Shown here: piece by piece, positions 1-6,025 of the stretch | How the letters are laid out: each line of letters opens with the position of its first letter | Numbering within the stretch: the first letter of the stretch is position 1 | Assembly: GCA_964547485.1 (NCBI GenBank) | Contig: CAZJNU010000105.1 | Coordinates: 1 to 8,179, forward strand | Direction of reading: 5' to 3' | DNA length: 8,179 nucleotides | DNA from: JACJWR01 sp964547485 | Lineage (GTDB): Bacteria; Actinomycetota; Actinomycetes; S36-B12; UBA10799 | Position numbers and translations under genes: made by a program | Notes under the pieces: generated by a model | Told to the model about the DNA's origin: nothing | The model's input: the letters and a program-made list of their open reading frames with translations, nothing else | Databases searched by the model: none

Positions 1-362
1 AGGCCAGGCAGCTCGCCGTTTCCGATCCGGGCCAGGTCGAGCCGGGGCAGTGCCTCGATATCGTCCAGCTGCGCAACTCGCATCCGAGTGGCGCCTGGGC
101 CACAGGATGACAGCCACACGCGACGGCTGGTGGCGCCCTGATCCGATCGGAACTCCGGTCGGCGGGCCAGCAGCACGCCGGTGCCGCTGCCCGCCTTGGC
201 CGCGTCGATTCGCTGTCCGACTGCGATCGGAAGGCGACTCTCGGTGAGGGCGTGCTCGCCGTAGGAACCGTCCTGTTCGATCACTATCCAGCTTCGATTG
301 CGTGGCGCTGTGCCCGGCAGGGGTTCGCCAGCGATCTCCGCTTCATCGGAGCAATACGACAT
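1..362 (-). CDS. Sucrase/ferredoxin-like protein (PF06999-type), 3' part outside window
   Basis: Reading the minus strand from ATG at 362-360 gives 120 uninterrupted codons to the window edge. The product begins MSYCSDEAEIAGEPLPGTAP and continues with a segment RNRSWIVIEQDGSYGEHALTE (split here as RNRSWIVIEQ / DGSYGEHALTE), then SRLP and RRVWL. The order 'C-S...GEPLPGTAPR...W..IEQ.G.YG..ALTESRL' is what I recognise as the start of actinobacterial sucrase/ferredoxin-like proteins. Eukaryotic relatives Apd1/Aim32 carry a [2Fe-2S] cluster in a C-terminal thioredoxin-like domain bound by Cys and His; that part lies beyond the left edge, so cluster ligands cannot be checked. The true reaction is unknown for bacterial members. 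The ATG shares one base with the parC stop (TGATG), so translation is probably coupled to parC. No strong Shine-Dalgarno precedes it. The family call comes from remembered motifs, the frame from direct translation. Confidence 0.72.
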   Translation of the reverse strand, partial: MSYCSDEAEIAGEPLPGTAPRNRSWIVIEQDGSYGEHALTESRLPIAVGQRIDAAKAGSGTGVLLARRPEFRSDQGATSRRVWLSSCGPGATRMRVAQLDDIEALPRLDLARIGNGELPG

Positions 363-2425
363 CAGACACCCGCCTGATCCACTGATACCGGCTGGAGGGC
401 GCCACCGACGTGAGCGAGCCTCGATGACACCGGCACCCCGGAACCATCGCGGCGCGGGTCCGCCGCGGGTAGGGCAACTGCAGCACCGGCACGATCACAG
501 CCGCCGACGTCCACCGCGACTGCGGCCGCCATGATTCCCACCTCACCTTTGAGGAGGCGCTGGCACCGGACGCCACCCGTTCCGCGACCCTTCTGCGGGA
601 AGGCGCCCAGCGGCGTCACCTTGGCAGAGGAAGGCTTGCCGGCGACGCCGGCGATTGAGACCACCGAGGCCAGTTCGTCGGCGGTCACCACGGAGAAGCT
701 CACAGCGTGGGCGTTGGCAGCCAACCTGATACCTGCCATTCCGGCCGCGCTGCGGCCCTGTGGTCGTACGGCGGTGGCCGGAAAGGCCAGGAGTTGGGCA
801 TCACTGCTGATGAAGGCCAGGGTATCGGTGTCGCGACAGTCTGCCGCGCCGATGACCTGGTCGCCATCGCGCAGCGCAACGATATCCCAGCTGTCCCGAT
901 TGCCCGGGCTGTCCGGCAGCACTCGTTTGACGTATCCCAGTCGAGTTCCGAGGGCGAGCCCCGGCGCGTCCTCGCCGAGCTGCGCCACCGCCACCGGACG
1001 TTCCCCCGCTGCCAGCGTCAGGAACTCCGCCACCGACGTCGCCCCGACCAACGTGGCATAGCCGGCGGTGGCCGGTAACGACGGCAGATCCACCACCGGG
1101 ATTCGGATCATCCGGCCGAGGTTGGTCAGCACCCCGACATCCGACCGGGTGGAGGTGACGGTGCTGGCGGCGATGACGTCGTTTGCGGCCCGCGGCCCGG
1201 TCGGGTTGGCGGTCGGCAGCGGCAATCGAGCGGTCAACCCGCAGACGTCCAGCGCGACCACACACGGCTCGTCGCTGACCTCCAACGTCAGCTGGCCGGC
1301 CGCCTTGCCGAGCACCGCGTCGGCCTCCAACAGTGCGGTCCGTCGGGGAGTCGAATGGGCCGCAGCGACATCGGCGAGTTCTTCTGAGGCCACCCCGGAC
1401 AGCACCGCCGGGTCGGCCAGGATCCGGTCCAATTCCGCGATCGTGGCGAGCAAGGTGTCCCGCTCGGACTCCAATTCAAGCCGTGAGAACTTGGTCAGCC
1501 GCCGGAGCGGCATCTCCAGGATGTAGTTGGTCTGGGCATCTGACAGGTCGAAGATCTCCATCAGCCGGACCTTGGCGGCGGCGGCGTCGTCGCTGCCACG
1601 GATCACCTGAATCACCTCGTCGATGTCCAGGATGGCGACCAACAGGCCCTCGACCAGGTGCAATCGGTCGGCTGCCTTCGCTCGTCGGAAACCGCTGCGC
1701 CGCCGGACCACCTCCAGCCGATGGTCCAGGAATACTCGCAGCAACTGGATCAGGCCCAACGTCACGGGTCGACCTTCGACCAGCGCGACGGCGTTGATAT
1801 TGAACTGCTCCTCCAGCGGCGACAGACGGTACAACTGCTCGAGCAGGGCCTCCGGATTGATCCCGCTCTTGATCTCGATCACCAGGTGCAGTCCCTGGTC
1901 GCCATCGGTCAGGTCGGTCATCCCGGCAATGCCCTGCACCTTCTTGCTGTTGTGCAGATCCTTGACNNNNNNNNNNNNNNNNNNNNNNNNNNNNNNNNNN
2001 NNNNNNNNNNNNNNNNNNNNNNNNNNNNNNNNNNNNNNNNNNNNNNNNNNNNNNNNNNNNNNNNNNCCGAAGTTGCCGTGACCATCGATGAACGGCAACC
2101 GCAGTGAGAAGGGTTGGGACATCCGCACCAGCGCGTCGTAGATCGCACCCTCACCGTGGGGATGGAGTCGACCCATCACCTCGCCGACTACCCGGGCGCT
2201 CTTCACGTGACCGCGGTCGGGCCGCAGCCCCATCTCGCCGGCCTGGTAGAGGATGCGCCGCTGCACCGGTTTCATCCCATCGCGGGCGTCCGGCAGAGCG
2301 CGGGAGTAGATCACCGAGTAGGCGTACTCCAGGAACGAGCCGCGCATCTCCTCGCCGACGTCGATGTCGACTATCCGCTCGGGGACCTCCGGCGAGGGCG
2401 GCAATGTCGTGGATCCTCTGGCCAT
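362..2425 (-). CDS. parC: DNA topoisomerase IV subunit A (ParC/GyrA-type), interrupted by an assembly gap
   Basis: This is the breakage-reunion subunit of a type IIA topoisomerase, which cuts and passes DNA duplexes for decatenation and supercoil control with a ParE/GyrB-type ATPase partner (not in the window). Residues 1-119 hold the winged-helix core: ALPDARDGMKPVQRRILY (43-60) and HPHGEGAIYDALVRM (88-102), ending at GHGNF (115-119). After the N run the protein resumes at VKDLHNSKKVQGI, passes through the coiled-coil tower and exit gate (LEMPLRRLTKFSRLE), then a beta-pinwheel C-terminal domain with degenerate repeats (RPQGRSAAGMAGIRL) and a near-GyrA-box KGRGTGGVR. The HGNF form and weak box favour ParC over GyrA. 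The visible coding sequence is 119 + 534 residues; with about 165 missing the protein would be about 820 aa, normal for actinobacterial ParC. ATG 2425 (MARGSTT) is chosen because the reading frame further upstream is antisense to pat and unlike the family. The catalytic Arg-Tyr falls in the gap. Confidence 0.95.
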   Translation of the reverse strand: MARGSTTLPPSPEVPERIVDIDVGEEMRGSFLEYAYSVIYSRALPDARDGMKPVQRRILYQAGEMGLRPDRGHVKSARVVGEVMGRLHPHGEGAIYDALVRMSQPFSLRLPFIDGHGNFXXXXXXXXXXXXXXXXXXXXXXXXXXXXXXXXXXVKDLHNSKKVQGIAGMTDLTDGDQGLHLVIEIKSGINPEALLEQLYRLSPLEEQFNINAVALVEGRPVTLGLIQLLRVFLDHRLEVVRRRSGFRRAKAADRLHLVEGLLVAILDIDEVIQVIRGSDDAAAAKVRLMEIFDLSDAQTNYILEMPLRRLTKFSRLELESERDTLLATIAELDRILADPAVLSGVASEELADVAAAHSTPRRTALLEADAVLGKAAGQLTLEVSDEPCVVALDVCGLTARLPLPTANPTGPRAANDVIAASTVTSTRSDVGVLTNLGRMIRIPVVDLPSLPATAGYATLVGATSVAEFLTLAAGERPVAVAQLGEDAPGLALGTRLGYVKRVLPDSPGNRDSWDIVALRDGDQVIGAADCRDTDTLAFISSDAQLLAFPATAVRPQGRSAAGMAGIRLAANAHAVSFSVVTADELASVVSIAGVAGKPSSAKVTPLGAFPQKGRGTGGVRCQRLLKGEVGIMAAAVAVDVGGCDRAGAAVALPAADPRRDGSGVPVSSRLAHVGGALQPVSVDQAGV
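1967..2066. other. Assembly gap: 100 Ns inside parC
   Basis: There are exactly 100 consecutive Ns, the conventional placeholder for a scaffold gap of unknown size. The left flank encodes VKDLHNSKK and the right flank GHGNF plus two bases of a Gly codon. In family members these motifs are separated by roughly 165 residues, so about 500 bases are probably missing rather than 100. The frame happens to match on both sides. Everything to the right is therefore probably about 400 bp further away in the real chromosome. Confidence 0.95.
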
Positions 2426-2431
2426 CCGCCC

Positions 2432-2437
2432 ATTGTG
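2432..2437 (-). promoter_or_regulatory. Candidate -10 element of parC (leaderless)
   Basis: The minus strand reads CACAAT (4 of 6 matches to TATAAT), then GGGCGG, then the ATG at 2425. A hexamer exactly six bases before a start codon would place transcription initiation on the A of ATG, giving a leaderless mRNA, which is common in actinobacteria. No Shine-Dalgarno sequence is present in the six bases before the ATG, and no convincing -35 element is seen. Confidence 0.4.
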
Positions 2438-2439
2438 GA

Positions 2440-2467
2440 CCGGAACCCACCGGCCGAGGTGTTCCGG
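2440..2467. promoter_or_regulatory. Inverted repeat, candidate operator shared by parC and pat
   Basis: CCGGAAC (2440-2446) and GTTCCGG (2461-2467) are exact inverse complements separated by 14 bases. Their start-to-start distance of 21 bp equals two DNA turns, the arrangement expected for a dimeric repressor or activator. A small palindrome CGGCCG (2451-2456) sits in the middle. The site lies between the two candidate -10 boxes and overlaps the expected -35 positions of both divergent genes, so a bound protein could affect both. The symmetry is seen in the sequence; the regulatory role is inference. Confidence 0.45.
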
Positions 2468-2481
2468 CACGGCTTTCCCGC

Positions 2482-2487
2482 TAGCGT
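2482..2487 (+). promoter_or_regulatory. Candidate -10 element of pat (leaderless)
   Basis: TAGCGT fits the actinobacterial TANNNT -10 pattern and ends six bases before the GTG start at 2494, placing initiation at or next to the G of GTG. No Shine-Dalgarno sequence lies between 2470 and 2493, which supports leaderless translation and the choice of this GTG. The -35 position (about 2459-2464, GTGTTC) is poor and overlaps the right arm of the inverted repeat. Confidence 0.5.
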
Positions 2488-2493
2488 GTTCTG

Positions 2494-5280
2494 GTGACCG
2501 AAGCCGGCTATCCCCAGCATTGGGAGGCCGATGTACTCCTGCGAGACGGTCGTCCCTGCCACCTGCGACCGATCCGGGCCGATGACGCTGCCGCGCTGGT
2601 CGAATTCCACTCCTCACTGTCGGCCAAGACCATCTACTACCGCTTCTTCGCTCCCTACCCCGAACTCAGTGAGCGTGATGTCGAGCGGTTCACCCGGGTC
2701 GACTACCACGACCGGGTAGCTCTGGTGGCGACCCAGAGTGGCGAGATGATCGGGGTGGGTCGATATGACCTGATCAGTGCCGGCGAGGCGGAGATCGCCT
2801 TCACCGTCCGGGATGACCATCAGGGCCGTGGTGTCGGGTCGGTGCTGCTGGAGCATCTGGCCGCGGTCGCCCGGGAGAACGGGATCGAACGTTTCTACGC
2901 GGAAGTGCTGCCGGACAATCGCCGGATGATCGCCACCTTCGCGGAGGCCGGTTACCGGCCGTCGCAGAAGATGTCGGACGGCGTCGTGCACATGGAATTC
3001 GACATCGAGCCGACGCTGGCCAACTCCACCGTGATGCTCGCCCGCGAGCACGCCGCGGAAGCTCGGTCGGTGGAGGCGCTGTTCTACCCGTCGAAGATTG
3101 TGGTGGTCGGAGTCAGCCGGCGCGAGGACTCGCTCGGGCAACTGGTGGTGCGCAATCTGAAGGCAGCGGGGTTCACCGGCTCCATCTACGCCGTTCACCC
3201 GGAGGTGACCGAGGTCGCCGGGCTGCGTGCCTACCCGAGCGTGGCGGATGCTCCGGGTCCGATCGACTTGGCGATCATCGCGGCGCCCATTACTTCCGTG
3301 CCGCAGATCGTCGACGATTGCGCCACCGCCGGGGTTCGCGCGATCGAGGTGATTGCGACCGGCTTCTCGGTGATGGATCCCGAAGGTCCTGCCCGCCGTC
3401 GTGACTTGGTGTCCCGGGCTCGCGAGGCGGGCATCAGAATCATCGGGCCGGAGGCGATGGGGATCATCAACACCGACCCTCGGACCTCGTTGAACGCGAG
3501 TTTGGCCGATATCGTGCCGGGCCGGGGTCGGATCGGCTTCTTCTGCGAGTCAGGCACCCTTGGAGCGACGGTGCTGGAGGAGATGGCGGGCCGCGGGCTG
3601 GGTCTGACCACGTTCGTCTCGGCCGGGGTGCGGGCGGACGTGTCGGTGAACGACCTGCTGCAGTATTGGGATTCGGACGGCTCTACTTCGGTGGTGCTGC
3701 TCTACCTTCAGACGCTCGGGAACCCCCGGAAATTCGCTCGGATTGCTCGACGGTTGTCTCGTCGGAAGCCTGTGATCGCGGTGCTCGCAGGGCGGGCCGA
3801 TGGCGCCTGGCCGCCGATGGAGTTGACGAACACCACTCGGCTGGATGCCGGGGTGGTCGACCAACTGCTCGCCCAGAACGGGATCCTGCAGACCCACACG
3901 CTGGCCGGGATGCTCGACGCCGCCGGACTGCTGGCGCTGCAGCCGGTACCGCGCGGACCGCGGGTGGCGCTGGTGTCGAATTCGGCGGCGCTGCTGCTGC
4001 TGTCGGCGGATTTGGTCGCTGCCGCAGGGATGACCGTGGTCGAGCGACCCTACCGGGTGGAGTGGAACGCCACTGGCGAGCAATTGGCGGCGGTGCTGTC
4101 GGAGGCGCTGTCGGCCGGCGATGTGCATTCGGTGCTGGTGATCCACGTGCCGCCGGTGCGGGCGGCATCGGACGAGATCAACGAGGTACTTCACGATGCC
4201 GCGAGCACTGCTACCAAGCCATTGCTGGCAGTGCTGCCGCACTCCACCGGATTGACCGGTCGGTCGTCACTGGTGACCAACCCCGGTCCGCACGGCCTAC
4301 CCGGTCCCGGTAGCGTCCCGATCTTCGGCGAGCCGGCGGCAGCGATCTCGGCGCTGACGTTAGCTGTCCAGCACTCCGCCTGGCTGCGGGAGCCGGTTGG
4401 GTCGGAATCGACGCCGGCCGGGGTTGATCCGGACACCGCCGAACTCATCATCTCTGCCCGCGTCGGTGAGTTGCTGCCGAACGAGGACGCGATGACCACC
4501 ACCGGTGGACCCGAAGCCGGTGGATCCACTGGCGAGGTCGCCGGTGCGGGCGGCGATCTGGAGGGAACTCAGCCGCTGCCGCGGATCCATGTACTGGGAT
4601 CGGCAGCAGTGCTCGATCAGGACACGACGGCGGAACTGCTCGGCTGCTACGGACTCGAACTCTGGCCGCATTACCCGGTCCACTCGGAGGAGGAAGCAGC
4701 CGAAATTGCGGATCGGCTCGGATATCCCGTCGTGTTGAAGACGCTGGCCCACCGGTTGGCGCACCGGGCCGACCTGGGTGGGGTGCGGCTCAGTCTGGAG
4801 AACGAGCGGTCACTGCGGACCGCCTACCTGTCTATTGCGGCGCAGCATCCGCAGGATGTCCGCGAGGCTCTCGTGGTGCAGCGGATGGCGCCGGCCGGTG
4901 TCGCCTGTCGGGCCATCACCCGCGAAGACCCGGCATTCGGGCCGGTGATGGGGTTCTCGATCGGCGGTTTCATGTCCGACCTGATCGACGACTGGACCTG
5001 GTGGATGCCACCGCTGACGGGGGTGGAGGCGGCCGCGTTGGTACGGGCTCCCAAAACCGCACCGCTGCTGTTCGGGTACCGAGGGGCAGACCACGCCGAC
5101 GTCGACGCGTTGGCGGACGTACTGCACCGGGTGGCGGCACTGGCCGGGGACTTCCCGCAGATTGCCAAGTTGGAGCTCAATCCGATCCTGGCCACCAGCT
5201 CGGGCTGCTATCTGCTGGGTGCGCAGGCGGAGTTGGCGACCGCAGTCGAACGTCAGGAAGTGCGCCCTAGGCGGCTCTAG
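2494..5280 (+). CDS. pat: Protein lysine acetyltransferase, N-terminal GNAT fused to acyl-CoA-synthetase-like (NDP-forming) region (Pat family)
   Basis: This 928-aa protein probably acetylates active-site lysines of acyl-CoA synthetases and other enzymes using acetyl-CoA, switching them off. Domains in order: GNAT (about 11-172), with the likely catalytic Glu100 in AEIAF and the acetyl-CoA loop QGRGVG (110-115); Rossmann CoA-binding domain (about 195-328), starting SKIVVVGVSRREDSLG; succinyl-CoA-ligase-like domains (about 345-650); a Gly/Thr-rich linker (667-694); and an ATP-grasp domain (about 695-925) with Lys749 (VVLKT), HRADLGGVRL, and the metal-ligand motif ELNP (Glu894, Asn896). The phosphohistidine motif SHTGALAG of true ADP-forming synthetases is replaced by ELTNTTRLD around 443-451, so ligase activity is not expected and the large half is more likely a sensor. 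As I recall, GNAT-first order is that of Streptomyces lividans PatA, whereas enteric Pat/PatZ has GNAT last. The gene is divergent from parC. The GTG start gives MTEAGYPQHWEADVLLRDG, matching the family N-terminus. Confidence 0.9.
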   Translation: MTEAGYPQHWEADVLLRDGRPCHLRPIRADDAAALVEFHSSLSAKTIYYRFFAPYPELSERDVERFTRVDYHDRVALVATQSGEMIGVGRYDLISAGEAEIAFTVRDDHQGRGVGSVLLEHLAAVARENGIERFYAEVLPDNRRMIATFAEAGYRPSQKMSDGVVHMEFDIEPTLANSTVMLAREHAAEARSVEALFYPSKIVVVGVSRREDSLGQLVVRNLKAAGFTGSIYAVHPEVTEVAGLRAYPSVADAPGPIDLAIIAAPITSVPQIVDDCATAGVRAIEVIATGFSVMDPEGPARRRDLVSRAREAGIRIIGPEAMGIINTDPRTSLNASLADIVPGRGRIGFFCESGTLGATVLEEMAGRGLGLTTFVSAGVRADVSVNDLLQYWDSDGSTSVVLLYLQTLGNPRKFARIARRLSRRKPVIAVLAGRADGAWPPMELTNTTRLDAGVVDQLLAQNGILQTHTLAGMLDAAGLLALQPVPRGPRVALVSNSAALLLLSADLVAAAGMTVVERPYRVEWNATGEQLAAVLSEALSAGDVHSVLVIHVPPVRAASDEINEVLHDAASTATKPLLAVLPHSTGLTGRSSLVTNPGPHGLPGPGSVPIFGEPAAAISALTLAVQHSAWLREPVGSESTPAGVDPDTAELIISARVGELLPNEDAMTTTGGPEAGGSTGEVAGAGGDLEGTQPLPRIHVLGSAAVLDQDTTAELLGCYGLELWPHYPVHSEEEAAEIADRLGYPVVLKTLAHRLAHRADLGGVRLSLENERSLRTAYLSIAAQHPQDVREALVVQRMAPAGVACRAITREDPAFGPVMGFSIGGFMSDLIDDWTWWMPPLTGVEAAALVRAPKTAPLLFGYRGADHADVDALADVLHRVAALAGDFPQIAKLELNPILATSSGCYLLGAQAELATAVERQEVRPRRL

Positions 5281-5309
5281 CCGGTGCTCGGCGCAGCGCC
5301 GACCACCGG
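5281..5309 (+). terminator. GC-rich hairpin directly after the pat stop codon
   Basis: The arms CCGGTG (5281-5286) and CACCGG (5304-5309) pair. After one C/C mismatch, TCGGC (5288-5292) pairs with GCCGA (5298-5302) around the loop GCAGC. The 11 mostly G-C pairs begin on the base after TAG. No T tract follows, so it would be an actinobacterial-type terminator without a U-tail, or an mRNA 3'-end stabiliser. Confidence 0.6.
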
Positions 5310-5352
5310 TTGGTGGCGATGGCGGCGGTGTCACCGTGTTGTCAGCCCATGG

Positions 5353-5358
5353 CAGGAT
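5353..5358 (+). promoter_or_regulatory. Candidate -10 element, or Shine-Dalgarno, of the DUF5998 gene
   Basis: CAGGAT (4 of 6 to TATAAT) ends six bases before the ATG at 5365, the same spacing as at pat and parC. The AGGA inside it (5354-5357) also lies seven bases from the ATG and could instead be a ribosome binding site if transcription starts further upstream. Sequence alone cannot decide. Either reading supports the ATG at 5365. Confidence 0.4.
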
Positions 5359-5364
5359 GTCCCC

Positions 5365-5955
5365 ATGCCTGACACGCTCGCCACAGAGGATCGCCTTCGG
5401 GCGGAGATCCACCGCACCGGCTACTACCCGGACCTTGTGCTCGACTCCTTACGCACCGCGTTGGGAGGCGAGGCGATCCGGAGTTTCCTGGTGCACCACG
5501 AGGCGACCTTTGACCGGGACGAATTGCGTCGCCACATCACGGTGCTGGCGCTGACCCACTCACGGTTGATCGTGGCCCACGTCGACGAGCATCCGCCCGA
5601 AGAGGGGAGCACCGAACTCGCGCACGCGTCCTCCTCGACCGAGGCGGTTCGGATCGACCAGATCGGCTCGGTTGTGGTGACCAGGGTGATCGCAGACCCC
5701 GCCGCCTACCTGCCGGAGATGCAGCCCGCCGAAGTGGTGCTGACGCTCGGCTGGGGGGCCGTGAACCGGATCGATCTGGAGCCGGCGCGCTGCGCGGATC
5801 CCAATTGCGAGGCTGACCACGGCTACAGCGGCACGTCGGCAAACGACGACTTCACCGTCCGTGTCTCCGCAGCCGCGGACGGCGCCCCAGTGGTCGCGCA
5901 GGCGCTGGATTTCGCCGCAGCCCTGTCGCAGGCCTCGGCCGGCGGCCACGCCTGA
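5365..5955 (+). CDS. DUF5998 family protein, function unknown
   Basis: The 196-aa product begins MPDTLATEDRLRAEIHRTGY and has the features I associate with DUF5998: LTHSRLIVAHVDEHP (63-77), a Ser-rich stretch SSSTEAVRIDQIGSVVVTRV (89-108), LTLGWGAVNRIDLEPARC (126-143) and CADPNCEADHGYSG (143-156). Cys143, Cys148 and His152 could bind a metal, but this is inference. The middle looks like alternating beta strands, as in PH-like domains. There is no signal peptide or membrane segment, so it is probably cytoplasmic. It lies 84 bp downstream of pat on the same strand, separated by a hairpin, and converges on sepH. The reading frame is open to 5284, but that extension crosses the terminator hairpin and has no family resemblance. 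I know of no established biochemical role. Confidence 0.85.
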   Translation: MPDTLATEDRLRAEIHRTGYYPDLVLDSLRTALGGEAIRSFLVHHEATFDRDELRRHITVLALTHSRLIVAHVDEHPPEEGSTELAHASSSTEAVRIDQIGSVVVTRVIADPAAYLPEMQPAEVVLTLGWGAVNRIDLEPARCADPNCEADHGYSGTSANDDFTVRVSAAADGAPVVAQALDFAAALSQASAGGHA

Positions 5956-6001
5956 CGCTGGCACCGGCACGCGCGTGCAAGCCCCATCGAGCGGGTCGTT
6001 G

Positions 6002-6025
6002 GGTCCGTCAGGAGTCTGACGGACC
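6002..6025. terminator. Perfect 10-bp-stem hairpin between convergent DUF5998 and sepH
   Basis: GGTCCGTCAG (6002-6011) and CTGACGGACC (6016-6025) are exact inverse complements with the 4-base loop GAGT. The hairpin overlaps the last codons and stop of sepH and lies 46 bp beyond the DUF5998 stop, so it is well placed to end transcription of the plus-strand gene and possibly both. No T tract follows on either strand. Being symmetric, it folds in both transcripts. Confidence 0.55.

Noticed and set aside
50..247. 65-aa plus-strand open frame at the left edge
   Set aside because: It is antisense to the sucrase/ferredoxin-like reading frame, which has clear family motifs.
531..1797. Plus-strand open frames over parC (531-1061, 1068-1526, 1333-1797)
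   Set aside because: They are antisense shadows of the parC C-terminal domain, with no recognisable motifs.
2442..2463. ECF-sigma promoter (GGAAC ... GTT) inside the inverted repeat
   Set aside because: The GGAAC to GTT spacing is 14 bases, shorter than the usual 15-18, and the symmetry is better explained as a dimer site. TANNNT boxes lie nearer the starts.
2426..2617. N-terminal extension of parC by 64 codons to an ATG at 2617
   Set aside because: It is antisense to the pat coding start, crosses the divergent promoter region and has no resemblance to topoisomerase N-termini. ATG 2425 fits the family and has a -10-like box in front.
3550..4313. Long open frames antisense or frame-shifted within pat (for example 230 aa minus at 3550-4242, 215 aa plus at 3666-4313)
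   Set aside because: Composition is Arg/Pro/Gly/His-rich without domains, as expected for shadow frames in high-GC coding DNA; pat is well supported across the same bases.
5967..5978. 12-bp palindrome GCACGCGCGTGC as a terminator
   Set aside because: With a real loop only about four pairs remain; the 10-bp hairpin at 6002-6025 is a much better candidate in the same convergent gap.
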